A DNA stretch of 64,000 nucleotides from Meandrina meandrites (GCA_963693305.1 OY855911.1:28500939-28564938), one strand, 5' to 3'. Shown: positions 23,978 through 36,807, counted from the stretch's first letter. Notes: generated by a model not told the origin, from the sequence alone. A program made the numbers and translations.

Positions 23978-25257
23978 AGCATACAGTCCTTTTATACAGA
24001 CTCTGTCGAAGGACAGGGAAGATTGTCCGTATAACATAGGTTAAAGCGATATGCATTTTTGTCTGTTTTCAGACCAGATGAACGGTCTCTACTGAAGTTA
24101 TTTATTGTTAAGATTTGTATAAAAAAATTAACCATTACAATGTAGCATTTCATGAAAAAAATACGGTGTGAATAAGTTGGACAAATCTGGAAGGGGGCTA
24201 AACACGTAACCATCATCAGTGGCCATAAACATGGATTATTAAAAGGTTCGTGTACGGTTTACAAACTGGAAGCTAAATAGTCCTGCAGATATCAACCAAT
24301 ATCCTGATACAAGAGGGTTTCTTTCTTCTTTTCTCAACTAAAACTAGTTCACGCCGCTTCGCGGCTCAGGTTTTGACAAAACAGAGAATATAGGAAAACC
24401 TCTGGGAGCAGGGTGGTGACGGAAAAGTTTACGAAGAGAAAACGGCAGCCAGTAAGATTAACACGAAAGAGCCACGCAAACGCTTCGACCGTTTTATTCT
24501 ACTTTTCGTTAATTTACAATCCATGTATTGTCGATTAATGAGCTGTTTATGTGTAACTTTATTACTGTCATCCTTTAATCTAAGTTCCACCTTCCTTAAT
24601 TAGTATTTACGGACAAAAACAATAATCAATAGAGTAATATTTTCGGTCATCACCGCAGAGTTTCTTCGCTGGATTCGCCAAACATCACTTGACGCCTGCA
24701 AGAAAGAAACGAAAAAAAAAAAGATTCCAACTGTCTGTCAGTACATGAAGATCCAACTTAATGGTCTTGACCCTCCACTGCCGGTGGAAATCCAGTAAAA
24801 AAGCCTAACCCCGCAGTCAAATCTTTATTAAAAGTGGTCACTTATTTTAAATTCCTGGAAATCGCTTCCAATATTACCTCTAAATTAGCGAAAATTGGCG
24901 AACAAAAAAAGAAGTAAAAGAAGAAGTTCACAATTATGCTACTTTATGCTACATGTTCAGGTATACGACTTTATTGTAAATTCTTTCCCAGAATCTGGAC
25001 TTTTTATAAGACGAGTGTAGTAGGCCGCCTATTTGTCGTTTATCGGCACACTATTGGTCACTTCTCAGCAGAATGTTGGCCGACAGGCTATCCTGGGAGC
25101 TAGATATAGAATAGAAACCGCGTGGCACCAATTTAACTAGGAATTATTAATACATTTTATAAGATTGGGTGCCAAAAGTTTGGAAAACTACCGATACAAC
25201 AAATCCCCCTGGGTTACTACCCTGTTAAAGGGAACTTGGAAGTGATCCCACGGGGCA

Positions 25258-25345
25258 AAGAAAATCGTGACCCCGGTGGGTTTTGAACCCACGACCACTG
25301 GATTAGATCTACCGAGAGCTATAATGCTATGTCGTGTAATAAAAC
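25258..25345 (-). mobile_element. Degraded tRNA-derived SINE
   Basis: On the minus strand an A-box-like TAGCTCTCGGTAGA is followed about 35 bp later by a B-box-like GTGGGTTCAAAACCCACC. The arrangement is tRNA-like, but the acceptor stem cannot be paired, so a SINE or tRNA pseudogene is more likely than a working tRNA. Confidence 0.5.
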
Positions 25346-26373
25346 ATTTTTGGCAAATGATATAAGTAGATGATTGCAAGCATTCTGTAATTCCCGTACA
25401 TCCACCCTCTCATATTCCTTTACAGAGACCTTCTGATCAAAGCATGTTCCCTGCCGATAATTAAATCTGTGAAGTTCCTCTAGTTGAACATCGAAAAAGA
25501 TAGCCTCCTTCGCAACCGTAATTTATGTTAGAAGCTTGAAGATGCTTTGCATGACGACCCAAATAAGGAATGAAAAGGAAAATACGAAAATAAAAAAGGG
25601 GAAATTTCTGATGCGTCGAAAATATAGGATACATAGAATGTATATTACAACAAAATAAATGACGAATTTTTATTTGACCGTTATTTCGATCTTGGCATAT
25701 TAATATATAAGCTCAAAAATGTCTAACAGGGCTCACGTGGCCACTAGCTAATAATCTTTCAGGTGACGTTTAAGGTTCAGTTTGAGAAAGATAACGTGAA
25801 GATTAACAAGCACAATAAGGATATATTAGATTGAGTGCCTTGAAACCAAAACCAATGTAACAGCTTTGGCCAATCACACTAAAAAGAGATAATCCTGTGA
25901 ACCAATGGAATCTCGAGGCAGATACATGGAGCCGACTCGGATCGCTTGGTTTTCTTCCTGATTGGTTGCGGAGAAAGTGGCGCGAGTTTTTGTAAGCCAA
26001 TCACAAAGCCTAGCAATGTAAAGACGAATAACTTTCGAGACTTAGTGAAAGTCGATTTGACAAAACACAACTAAACAACAACTAAGGGCGCCAACTCAAC
26101 CTTTTTCAGGGAGGGGAGGGAGGGGGTGAAGAGATTCCATCACATACGCAATCAGGCTTTCGAGAGTGGTTGTCAAGCAGCGGTTTAAACGCATGTGTGT
26201 GTCACGTTTAAAAAACGAAAATGTCTTGAAAAACCTCGCGATCCTTTATTTAACTCTTGGATTCTGTTCTCGCTTTGAAATACTCAAAACTCTAAAGGGG
26301 GCTTCCGGAATCCCTGGTGTCCCTCCCATGGCGACCCCCCTGAGAACCGGCATCCACGTGATGCAGCCTTACC

Positions 26374-26549
26374 TCACTCGCGTACTTTGTACACATAGTT
26401 AGACCAGCTTCCGCCAGTTCCTTCATAGCAGTTCGTTTCCTGGCCATATCTCCTAAAGTTTTCGTCGTCAGACACCCAGCACTCCCCATAGAACTGAACC
26501 GCAAAGTAGGTCTTCCCTTCATCCTTAGCTAAGTTGTAGCATCGTCGCA
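26374..26549 (-). CDS. SRCR gene, last coding exon
   Basis: It encodes CYNLAKDEGKTYFAVQFYGE, then NCYEGTGGSWSNYVYKVRE and TGA. This completes the second GCW unit. Directly after the stop is GAG-GTAAGG, a strong donor, so a 3'-UTR intron is possible. Confidence 0.8.
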
Positions 26550-29500
26550 CTGCAATGCAAAACAGTTCGGTAAAACAGAGAAATGCTTACATGAGTGAAT
26601 TCGAAGTAACGAGAATTTTCCCAGATTGTTCATTTTATTGAGGGTCCCATATGCCCCTTTGTAAAATTAAATTACGTAAAGATATTTGGCCTTTTCACGT
26701 CATACGAATGAAACCCACAAAAATTACGGCAGTCCGTATTTAGACTTTCACGCTTGGAAGATATTAAACCGCAAAAAATATAACTTCAGCGTAGCATATC
26801 ATGTCTGTTAAGATCATCAAGGGCGTAGCTAGAATTTTCCAAAGGGGGAGGGGGAGGTCACACTGTGTCATACCCAGGGTACTTACATGGTCCACGGCAG
26901 ATGTTAGGTGCTGAAAATGGAGTATGTAACTACCTAGCACCAGAAAAGATTAATGGCGTGTTGATTCTTCGGATTCGCGCTTTTTCGCCACCTGAATTAT
27001 AAGGTTTGTATGTTGTTTACCTAGGGAGGGGGGCAAAAAAAGTTTCACAAAAGTTTAATTTGTTCAAAAACCAACGACAGAGCTGAAAACAAAGACTTAC
27101 TTTTACTAAGGGACGGACCATTATTTTTCTGGACGGGGGGGGGGGGGGGGGGGGGATGAAAAATATTGAAAAAAATTGTTTGCAGGGCCTAAAAAGACAA
27201 AATAAATTGTTTGCAAACATCATAGACTAACGAAGACTAGTGAGCAGCACAAGGAAAGACTTCTTGTAGTTGTAAGCTTGTCGTTTATTTCCGACGCGTT
27301 TCGTCTCTAACTGAGACTTCTTCAGGGAATGAATACAACTAGCAAAGAACAGCATATATAGCTCATTCGCGTGCCTAGCTACAACTTCCAATGGATTAGC
27401 GCTAATCGTTTGCCCCCCAAAATATAACAACACGCAATAACATGTATTAAGGCGTTTTTTGTAACGTTCGTTTACAGCATATTTTAGTTATTATTCACTT
27501 CCATGGGAAGTTGTAGCTAGGCAAAATCACACTTTTTAATGTACGTTCGTTACACACATGCAGAACCACTTCACACACTCCTTGAATACATTATATATAA
27601 TTATAATCGACTCATACATAATCAATGAGCCTCGACACTACAATGACCTAATTCTTGCCCCAGAAAGCAGGAAATGTACACTTGGAGGCTCGGATTTTAA
27701 AAGTTTCCTGGGGGAGCATGCCCCCGGATCCCCCTAGAGGGTTGTGCGGGGCGAGTAACCCCTTCGCCGCCTACTTCTACATTTCTGCCGCCTACTTTGA
27801 TTCTTATTGAAAACCCTGCCTTTTTGTGTCAGATCGTGGTTAAAAAAGATCGAAAAAAAATTGTTTGCAGGAAGGTGTTGTTAGAAAAAAATTGTTTGCA
27901 GAGGTGCAGAGATAAAACAGAAAAGTTTGCAGAGAGAGATTTTTCATCCCCCCCGCCCCTCCAGAAAAATAATGGTCCGTCCCTAAACACTAAAAGAATA
28001 AGAAGTTAAGTTTCGCAAAACAAGATGATTTTCAAATCACGTCTAAATCAGCTTTTGGTTCGCGCGTCACGTTTCAGTCAAAAACTGCACGTGTAAAGAT
28101 TTTGAAATTACGAATCACGAAAAAGTAAAAGCTTTAAAAGAAATAAATTACCCCAATCACGCTCCACGTTAAAAGTAAAGGGGACACTATTTAGTGGTGG
28201 TTACAAAAACTATTTTTTACATAAAATCATCATGAACCTACAGATTGCAGTGGAGATTGTTTTGCCCAAATTATAACCTTGTAGCGTTTTCGCAACTGAC
28301 TGGAGTTATTACAGTATTTAGTATGTATTCGTCACGTTTGTGTCCCTATATTTGGGGTACAAACATAGCTCCTTGATAGCAAGGAGCTACCAAATTTAAA
28401 AGGGCATGCCAAACTCCCCTTTACGGAATTGCTGAGGGGAGGGGATTGTGGCTAGCCAAGCCCCCATCCTTTCTACCCTACCCCTACCCCATTAATCCGC
28501 TCGTGAACTTCCGAGTTCCAAGTTAAAACGTTGTAATACTAAAAATAATTAGGACGAATAATGTACTCCAAAAGAAACGCTTTTATTGTGCAATTTTCTT
28601 TCATCAAAAGAGTTGCTTACTGATTATGTATGGTGTGATAATTTTTAATCACACGATCCCACAAGCTCGTAACTTTTCTTGCATAAGCTGGATTTGCACT
28701 CTGTTCAAATAATTGGCGCAAACTTTGTGTATTTTGGTGTAAAAAAATTGGCCTATACAATTCACAGTTTTAAATGATACAAACCTATTATGCTCAAGTC
28801 GTGCCAGGGGAGTCTGTACTTTCTGGAACGAAAATTCTGCAGAAGAGTCATCGTTCGGCCCTTGCCTGGCTTGTCCTTCCAGCAACCCAGATTGGAATAA
28901 TTTCCAAATCCGTAAACAGCATTGTGGGAGAGTTCGCCAACACCTTCCGAGAAAACAGTCATTATTGGCAAGACAACTTTGCTGCAGCTTTTATGTTATT
29001 AGCGATATAAAGAGCGATTTTTTGTCAAAGAATAATATTAAGACCAAAGTTATCTCAGGATCTGGCCAAAACCAGCAATGAGGCCAGCTAGTGGGCAGGT
29101 CACCCAGCAAGTCAGGTAGTCAGTTAGACAGTTTGTTAAGCTAATCAGTTGGTCAGCTAGTAAGTCAGTCAGTCATGTCCCGGCCAGTCAGTCAGCTAGC
29201 CATTCAGTCGGTCAGTTGACCAGATCAGTTGGTCAGTAACTCAGTCCGTCGGCCAGTCAGTCAGTCAGTCAGTCAGTCAGTCAGTCAGTCAGTCAGTCAG
29301 TCAGTCAGTCAGTCAGTCAGTCAGCAAGTCAGTTAGTCAGTAAGTCAGTCAGTCAGCCAGTCAGTTGGTCAGTAAGTCAGTCAGTCAGTTAGCCAGTCAG
29401 TCAGTCTGTCAGCCACTCATCCAGCCAGTCAGTTAGTCAGTAAAGTCAGTCGCTCAGTTAGCCAGTCAGTCAGTCAGTCAGTCAGTCAGTCAGTCAGTTG

Positions 29501-32500
29501 GTAAGTCAGTCAGTCGGTCAGTAGTCAGTCAGTCAGTCTGTCAGCCACTCATCCAGCAAGTCAGTTAGTCAGTAAAGTCAGTCGGTTAGTCAGTCAGCCA
29601 GTCAGTACGTCACTCAGTCAGCCAGCCAGTCAGTTAGTCAATAAGGCAATCAGCCAGTCAGTCAGTCAGTCGGTCCGTCCGCCAGCCAGTCAGTAGGTCA
29701 TTCAGTCAGTCAGTCAGTCAGTCAGTCAGTCAGCCAGTCAGTCCGTCAGTCAGTCAGTCAGACAGGCAGGCGGACGGGCAGGCAGGCAGGCAGGCAGCCA
29801 GCCAGTCAGTCATTCCGCCAGTCAGCCAGCCAGTTAGCCAGTCAGTCAAACAGTCGGTCAGCCAGTCAGTAGGTCACTCACTCAGTCAGCCAGCTAGTCA
29901 GTAAGTCAATCAGTCAGTCAGTCAGCCATTCAGTCAGTCAGCCAGCCAGCCAGCCAGCCAGCCAGGCGGGCAGTCAGTCAGCCAGCCAGTCAGTCAGTCA
30001 GTCAGTCAGCCAGCCAACCAGCTACCCAGTCAGTCAGTCAGTCAGCCAGCCAGTCAGTCAGCCAGCCAATCAGTCGGTTAGTCAGTCGATCAGTAGTCAG
30101 TCAGTCAATCAGTTAGTCAGTCAGTCTGTCAGCCAGTCATCCAGCCAGTGAGTTAGTCAATAAAGTCAGTCGGTCAGTCAGTCAGCCAGTCAGTAAATCA
30201 CTCAGTCAGCCAGCCAGTCAGTACGTCAATAAGACAATCAGTCAGTCAGTCAGTCAGTCAGTCAGCCAGTCACACAGTCAGCCAGCCAGTCAGTCAGCCA
30301 GAGAGGCGGGCAGGTAGGCAAGCAGGCAGTCAGCCAGCCTGTCAGTCAGTCGGCCAGTAAGCCAGCCAGTTAGCCAGTCAGTCAGACAGTCAGTCAGACA
30401 GTCAGTAAGTCACTCTGTCAGCCAGCCAGTCAGTAAGTCAGTAAGTCAATCAGTTAGTCCGTCATTCGGTCATTCAGTCAGTCAACCATTCAGTCAGTCA
30501 CCCAGCCAGTCAGTCAGGCAGGCAGGCAGGCACTCAATTCAGCCAGTCAGCCAGCTACCGAGTCAGTCAGTCAGTCAGCCAGGCAATCAGTCGGTAAGTC
30601 AGAAAGTCAGCCAGTTCGTCCGGCTGTCTGTCATTCGGTCTGTCAGTCAGTCAGTCAGTCAGTCATTCAGACTGTCAATCAGTCAGGCAGTCAGTCAACC
30701 AGTCAGCCAGCCCATCATGATGAGTCATTCACTCAGTCCACTAGCCAGTCAGTAAATGACAAGTAAACTTACCCAACACGCACGCGTCTGGAGCAGCCCT
30801 CATTTTCTTATATTCGGGATGTCCATTCTGCGAATAACACTCCGCGAAATACTGTACAGCGAACAAATTGTAATCTTTGCCTTTATTTATAGCGGGGTTT
30901 AAAGCATCCGCTGCACATCTCAACACGTAGTCTTTAATATTATGCCAGTTGATACCACCGCGGTGGTTTGAGTAAAAATCTTTCAAAATCCTGTTGTGAG
31001 GATTGTCAATCCAGCAGCCCAGATATTGAAGCTCAGGGATGTCTGAAACAGGAAACAGAAAGTAAGATCTTAAGGTGTAAATAAATACACCTTATTTGAT
31101 GGTTTAACATATAATACGCGCGCGGATATTTTTGCGAGTTATATTTTTCCGAGCCCCGAAGGGGCGATGAAAAATGCAAGCAATGAGCAAAATGTCCGCT
31201 CACAGTATTTGTTAAACCATCGAATAAGTGATCTATTATTCCACTTGTAAAAAAAGTTTGGTTCGACCATTTTGTCGCTCTGCTTTCTGCCCGTATTTTT
31301 GCCTTTTTCTACAGTGTAATAACGTGGCATATTTTGCGCGTTTTTTGCCTTCATATGGTAAAATGGCGCAATAGTGGAATAATAATTTTCAATAACATGC
31401 ACTAAACATTAGGAATCAATGGTCGTTCTTTTGTACTCCACTTTTCTTACTTTTGGCAGGAAGGGCGATGGCCTAATGGCTACCGCGCTCAGCTCCGGTT
31501 CAAGCGGTCTAAGCTCGAGCCCTGCATGGCCGGGCTAATTGCATGGAGTTCTTGTGCAAGACGCTTAATTAGTGTCTCTGTTTAATTAGGTGTATAAATG
31601 GATATTGGCGAATTTTAATTAATGCTTTGGGTTGCCGTGTGATGAAATAACATTCCATCCAAGGAGGAATAGAAATACTTTAAGTCGCTTAATGCTACAG
31701 GGCTTCAGTGGGTGCAGGCGTTACTAATTTTTATTCCTGAGTCTTCAAAGAAACCTACCGTCCTTGATGCACCGGGCTCCAGCGTCGTCTTTGTGTTTGC
31801 AGCTACCGACCACACCCCAACCGTCGTTTTTACATTCCAGAATGGAGTGCTCTGAGCCATCGCACTGCACATTGGACAAGTGAATCTAACTCAAAGTAAA
31901 AAAAAAAAAAGAATCAAGGTTAAATAAGCACTCCACGCACGCGCGTTGCAATCATTCCGTTAGGGTCGTCACCCCAGAGCAGTGTCGACGTCTTTTCTTT
32001 TCGTGAGAGATCGAAAATCGTTCGGCAAATGTTCGGAATTAAGAAAAAACAGGCCATTAAAGTCATCAAGCTATCGCAATTACTTTTTACAGTAAATATC
32101 TTGAGAGAGTTACAAAACAGCAATAAAACATTTTAAGTCCTTTCTCTCAACGACGTGAATATTAGTGTATAATAAAACAGTGGATAGCGTTGTCGGCGCG
32201 CGCTGATTGGCAACTCAAGCTCTGGATATCCTTTGCTATTCGCTCATAGAAAACTCGGGTGCGAATTCAAACTGTTAAATAGAAATCGAAAGCGAATAAT
32301 CTTATTGTTTGATTCTAACTCATTTTCGCTAAAAAATGGTTTTCAGCGATTAATCTACACATGAACTTGTCTGATTAAACTTTACATTTTAGCAAAATCA
32401 CTCGCGGACTGAATTATCATTTGAGACTTTTAGATGTGAGTGCGTACGCAGGATAGCTCGTCGGTTCATACCACAATTTTGACGTTTTAAACTCCTTAAC

Positions 32501-35500
32501 GAATAATATCCTCTTTTAGTCTTCTCGAGAAATGAATTATAAAGTAATATTTCTAAATCTTCCTCTAAAACTTTGAAGAAACGCGAAAATGTCATCATTC
32601 TGTAGAGGACTTTCAGTCACTGCATGCACACTAATGCCAATAATGCTTGATAGTTTACAACAGAAGGCAGCCAATCAGATTGCTGTATTTGCATTAGTAT
32701 ACTAGAAGAATTTTACTAAACATGGTTATTCGCCTCATACCGGGCTGCTAGCGTCTCCTTCTCCAAAGAACGCCTTCTTGGTAGCAAAAATCGCGCTGCT
32801 GTAGCCGAGCTCCTTGCACACGACGTTTGCCGCTTCATCTCCCCAATTTTTGTCACAAATGGTTCCCCATTTACCATTGTGAAAAATTTCCACGCGACCT
32901 CCGCCCATGTCATCAGGAGGAGTAATCAGACGAATTCTATCCTCTGAAAAACAAACAGGTATTTAGTGCGAGTAAGAAATAAGGCAAAATAATTTAAGGA
33001 CTAGCCCTGTTAATATGCTGGGAAATGAATAGTCGCGTTTCTGTTCATAATGTATACTCTGACATCGATGATAGACACGAAATGCTGGTCAGATGGTGTA
33101 TAGAGAACCCCAGCCACAGGAGATTGCCGAATGTTCTCTTGGCGATTCGAGGTAGCGAATGCCATGTTGTAATCTTTATCAGATTATAAAGACACGAAAA
33201 CGGAGATTTTATTTTTTCTGTGAAATTGCTGCAGGATAAAAATACAAAGGAGAGAAGTGGTATATTTTCAGGCGATTACCTCCCCCCCCCCCCCCCCTTT
33301 ACGTCATCAGCAGGAGAAATCACAAAGTAGATGAATTCAATTTTCTGTAAAACAAAGAAAATTTATTTGTAGAAAAGAAATAATATTATGTTCCTTGCGA
33401 GATAATCACCTCTCGATATCTGGTTTGGGAATTTCCTGTCAGCCAAGATATTGCTACATACGTTCTTGAGTTAGGCAAGTGTAAATTCGATCGTCTTTAG
33501 CAGACATTCTGAAGAAAGGACGACAGCTTTTTCCCTCCTTTTACGCTTTACACACTGATAAAAAATTTAATTCACCGATACATCATATCTATCCCTTAGG
33601 GACTGTGCAATAATTAGCAGGAAGGGTGGAGGGGGTGGGGTGGAAATGGGTAAAATACGGCTCAAAATTAAGTCACACCCTTCCCCCTGTCACTAAGCAA
33701 AAATTAATTTTAGCCCCCCCCCCCCCCCCTCCTCCCTCTCACCTACTGATGATATTAAGGTCAACCTCCCTCCAACCCCCCTCTCTCTAGTTGCGATTTT
33801 CCCCTGCCCCCATCCCCCCCCCTCTAGTTTCCCCAAACCCCCACTCCCCCCTCCAGGTAATTGTTGCGCTGTCCCTTATACTCTGGGAGATATTCGCAAA
33901 AAGATAATCGATTTTATAAAGTTTATAAATACTGAAAATGAGATCGAGTACTCGTCTCCAGCCATTAGCTTAAAATACCAGTAAAAACATTTACTGTGGT
34001 ACTTCAGAAATTGATTCAACGGAAATTGAAACTGGTAAAATCACTGATTTTCGCCCCATAGCAGCAGACCTTTAGCCTTCTATTTGAATGGTAGTTTGTT
34101 ACTTTAATCCCTTACACGCATCCCTCGGTTAATATCTGCAACCCGATCGTCCAGTGAGAATCGTTTGCTAGATTGAGTACAATAGGCCGTTTGCATTATT
34201 ACGTCAATGCGCAAAGACGTCTGCTAGTTGTAGTAAAGGTCGCGCCAAATAACGACGAAAATGGTATGGCGAAATTATCACGCGTAAATTACGCGATGTA
34301 CAGTAACTTCGAAATATGGAAATAACTTTTGAACGAGCGCGTAACTGGGCAAGATATGATAACATTTTGACATTGATTCATTGTAGAGCAATATTCGCTT
34401 TCGTTACTCCCGTCAAACTGTAAAAGTGTACGCAGTTTTTGTACTTTCTATAACCTTGAAATGGCTTTGCTCGCGCAACTGAATTCGTCATTTGCTGGAG
34501 AAATTTAACCAGCGCGCGCGTCCGTTGAAAGTAAGAAAAAGGTAGAAAACACAGCCACAATAACAGCCTGTAATGTTTCGTCCTGCGGTAAAACATGCTG
34601 AGTGAGATGGCTTTCCAATGAAAGCCTATATTGATTTGCATTTTTAGACCTTTTTAAAGCAATTCGGCGAGCCCTAAGCAAAATAACACACAATCGGCGT
34701 TATTTGTTCGTCGTTATTTGGCGCGAACTTTACTACAACTACCAGGAATCTTTGCGCGTTTGACGTCATAATGCAAACGGCCTATTACCTAAGTGACTTA
34801 CTTATTTCGACGGTTCCATGACTGCTCACTGTGGACAAAGAAAAAAAACTAATTAAAAAAAGTCTCATTATATACGAAGTTTTGGTTTATTTTTTTATTT
34901 GTTATTATTTCAGTCTTTGTTTAGCCATTCTGGATTTTGAACCATTCCTTGCTAGCCTGGGAGTAACATTTCGCCGATTACTTTTCGCCCTGGGAGCCTG
35001 TTTCCAGGCTAGCTACACAGTATCAATAGTTCCGAAATATTTTAATAGTGTTCTGCAGCCTTCTTTTTGGATCCACATCCTATTTGAGAACAAAATTTGT
35101 AATTTTTCGTACTCTTATTATTAAGACCAAAGACCTTAGACCGAAGCGCACAAAACATGTTTTTTACACCAAAAAGGCTCACTTATCATACCATTTGGCG
35201 CCGCACGAATCCTCCTTAAATGGCTTTATAAATGAAATATCCCGCAGGGGTGGGGTCGAGTTACATCCTTAATAATTCGTAAGTATGGCACCCACCCCTC
35301 CCCTCCTATCTTGTACTCGAAGGAGTATCACAGATCAGGTAAATCTAACAACAAAGACATTGAGCGTGATGAACATACATATGTATGACTTTTGTATGGG
35401 GCAAAATAAGATTGACAAGGGATGCAAAAAATAAATATCACAGAATATAAAAATTGTGATTTCACGGAAGAACATTTGTAACAGTATTATGGAACAACCT

Positions 35501-36807
35501 CGAATTCGATTAATTAGTGGGTTGCAAGCAATTGACAATGTGAAAATACTTTTTTTTTGTCTTTTTTGTTCAGTTTTGGCCCAGAGAAAAAATATCACGT
35601 TCTCATTAACGAAAACAGAGGAAATAATAATAAACTGCAAAAAATTTGAATTTTTTCTGTTGATGATATCATCATGGAGGATATTACGGCTTACACAACT
35701 TATTTACACTATACGGCAAGAAAAATGATAAAACTAGTACTGCTTTCACTTAGTGCAAGAAGGCCGCGATTTCACTAAAAGCTGAGCGACAATCCTTGGG
35801 GATTTTTAATTTGCTTTGAACGACAAACTCGAGCGCTTTTGCTCCAAGCAAATTTGTATCCGAAATAAATACTTGGAAATTCACTAATTATGGAGAGAAG
35901 ATTGCTAAATCGTTTAGTTGAAAAAGAATGAATTCGAAGTGAAACCCATTTCGTGCAAGTCGTTTGAACAGTGCGTGTTTTTTTTTCACACAAGTCTTTT
36001 TCATAAATGGTAAGCCAATTTTCTACAGATATACAAGATGAATAATGTGGAATGACAGATAGAGAGGTTATAATGCAATGAAGTTTATTTAGCTGCAAAC
36101 TGACAACGATATTTTCCACCCTCTGTTAGCCCAGCGTTAAACGAACCGAGTCCCAAATCAGAATAAACAAACAAGCAGTCGTGAGTTTTGTCCAATTATG
36201 TTTTTTTTGCCTATACATTGAAAACTTATTCGCGCGTATTGTGTAACAAATTTGTTCAGATGGCACAAACAGCTTCAAAGTCCACAAAAAATGCGATGAA
36301 TTAGGCAGTTTTACCTTGGCATAAAGAAGCTATCATTTCATACTATTAACATTACGCCAACAAAATTTAATGTTATCTTGTTCGACACATTTAGTTCAAT
36401 TTAAGGTCAGAAATTCGCACATTAACCACCGTATTGAGCAAGAAAAATTCTTCTAAATTTAGCGACAGAATGTCTTGAAAAAGTGTTTCACTGCGCACGT
36501 TAAGGAAATTTGATTTCTGCAGTAATTAAGTAAATGAAACTCTTCTTCTACTCGACAGGATAAATCTGATTTTTAGTTTTGCACTGATTGTGGCTGTTTC
36601 GTTGAGATATTATTGTTAACTTGCAAACAGTTTGCGTTCGTGCGAGTGGAAGTTCAAGGTTTCTGACTTTACTGAAGATGTAGCGAGCAACTAATAAATG
36701 TAAAACTAAAAAAGAAATTGTAATTTAGCAGTTAAGGCACAATTGATTCCATTACCTGTAAAAGTGGCAACTGCTAGCAGAATGCGTAAACTCCAAGGCA
36801 CATTCAT
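26374..36807 (-). CDS. Secreted SRCR-domain protein with two GCW-type cysteine-rich domains
   Basis: Six minus-strand exons in transcript order: 36807-36756, 32943-32741, 31885-31759, 31042-30773, 28943-28785 and 26549-26374. They give 987 nt, 328 residues, with consistent phase throughout. Residues 1-17 are a signal peptide (MNVPWSLRILLAVATFT). About 20-127 is a scavenger receptor cysteine-rich domain (VEIFHNGKWGTICDKNWGDE, then CKELGYSS, then VQCDGSEHSILEC) with six cysteines split over two exons, which is the group A pattern. About 130-231 and 235-328 are two related units. Each has LGCW, a FAVQ-FxxEC(Y/W) core, and a tail ending in VY. I know this unit from anthozoan extracellular proteins but not its function. 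No membrane anchor is seen, so secretion is predicted. SRCR proteins often bind microbial or matrix ligands; a similar role here is inference. The acceptor of exon 5 is the weakest junction. Confidence 0.75.
27109..27984. mobile_element. TIR element, GGGACGGACCATTATTTTTC family
   Basis: GGGACGGACCATTATTTTTC at the left and GAAAAATAATGGTCCGTCCC at the right are inverted ends, followed inward by a G-run and a C-run respectively. AAAAAAATTGTTTGCAG motifs near both ends are also related. About 875 bp, with a second small element nested inside. Confidence 0.75.
27373..27522. mobile_element. Nested small MITE
   Basis: GCCTAGCTACAACTTCC and the inverted GGAAGTTGTAGCTAGGC bound a 150-bp AT-rich interior, within the larger TIR element. 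Confidence 0.6.
28785..28943 (-). CDS. SRCR gene, exon 5 (end of first and start of second GCW domain)
   Basis: It encodes the VYGFG end of unit 1 and NYSNLGCWKDKPG of unit 2. The acceptor (CGGAAG) has a poor polypyrimidine tract. It was chosen because it gives the correct phase and completes the unit 1 tail. Confidence 0.6.
29090..30755. repeat. 1.7-kb degenerate CAGT satellite
   Basis: Almost the whole stretch is built from CAGT with CAGC, CAGG and CGGT variants. The longest pure runs are near 29255-29325 and 29465-29500. It fills the fourth intron of the SRCR gene, ending 17 bp from the exon 4 splice donor. Confidence 0.95.
30773..31042 (-). CDS. SRCR gene, exon 4 (first GCW domain)
   Basis: It begins DIPELQYLGCWIDNP and contains NLFAVQYFAECYSQNG. 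It is bounded by a TTTCAG acceptor and a GTAAGT donor, and the CAGT satellite begins just beyond the donor. Confidence 0.8.
31091..31228. mobile_element. Palindromic MITE
   Basis: CTTATTTGATGGTTTAACA and the inverted TGTTAAACCATCGAATAAG form the ends of a 138-bp element. A second palindrome around GAGCCCCGAAGGGGC sits in the centre. Confidence 0.65.
31462..31740 (+). mobile_element. tRNA-derived SINE
   Basis: GGGCGATGGCCTAATGGCTA has a pol III A box. A B-box-like GCTCGAGCCC follows about 45 bp later. The body (GTGTATAAATGGATATTGGC, then ACATTCCATCCAAGGAGG) is shared in inverted orientation with the element at 41290-41578. Confidence 0.75.
31759..31885 (-). CDS. SRCR gene, exon 3 (second half of SRCR domain)
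   Basis: It encodes IHLSNVQCDGSEHSILEC and the closing cysteines, ending in DDAGARCIKD before a GTAGGT donor. Phase 0 at entry matches exon 2. Confidence 0.85.
32741..32943 (-). CDS. SRCR gene, exon 2 (first half of SRCR domain)
   Basis: A TTTTTCAG acceptor and GTATGA donor bound it. It encodes the N-terminal half of the SRCR fold, with two cysteines and the WGTICDKNWGDEAANVVCKE core. Confidence 0.85.
34193..34784. mobile_element. TIR element with ~75-bp ends
   Basis: TAGGCCGTTTGCATTATTAC at the left is matched inverted by the right end TAATGCAAACGGCCTA. The similarity extends inward through GTTGTAGTAAAG and CGCGCCAAATAACGACGA. 592 bp, no transposase frame. Confidence 0.8.
36756..36807 (-). 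CDS. SRCR gene, signal-peptide exon
   Basis: The ATG at 36807 opens a 17-residue hydrophobic leader, followed by a GTAATG donor in phase 1. Another ATG 4 bp downstream in a different frame soon hits a stop, which supports the chosen start. Confidence 0.7.

Larger units (their letters stand above)
22855..26373. other. Intergenic region with MITEs and a SINE relic
   Basis: No gene is recognised. Three MITEs (22949-23143, 23551-23692, 23844-23977) and a SINE relic (about 25258-25345) are listed separately. 23978-25257 and 25346-26373 show nothing else supportable. Confidence 0.45.
26550..36755. other. Introns of the SRCR gene
   Basis: Intron 5 (26550-28784) holds the 27109-27984 TIR element with a nested hairpin MITE. 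Intron 4 (28944-30772) is mostly CAGT satellite. Intron 3 (31043-31758) holds a palindromic MITE and a SINE. Intron 1 (32944-36755) has C-rich runs at 33283-33298 and 33715-33729 and the 34193-34784 TIR element. The remaining sequence, including 34785-36755, shows nothing recognisable. Confidence 0.5.

Noticed and set aside
25258..25345. Possible functional tRNA gene
   Set aside because: Box-like motifs are present but the acceptor and anticodon stems cannot be paired, so it is kept as a SINE relic.
28774..29010. 78-codon plus-strand frame
   Set aside because: It is antisense to exon 5 of the SRCR gene.
31462..31545. Possible functional tRNA gene
   Set aside because: The tRNA-like head continues into a body shared with the 41.3-kb copy, which is SINE structure; the B box is also degraded.
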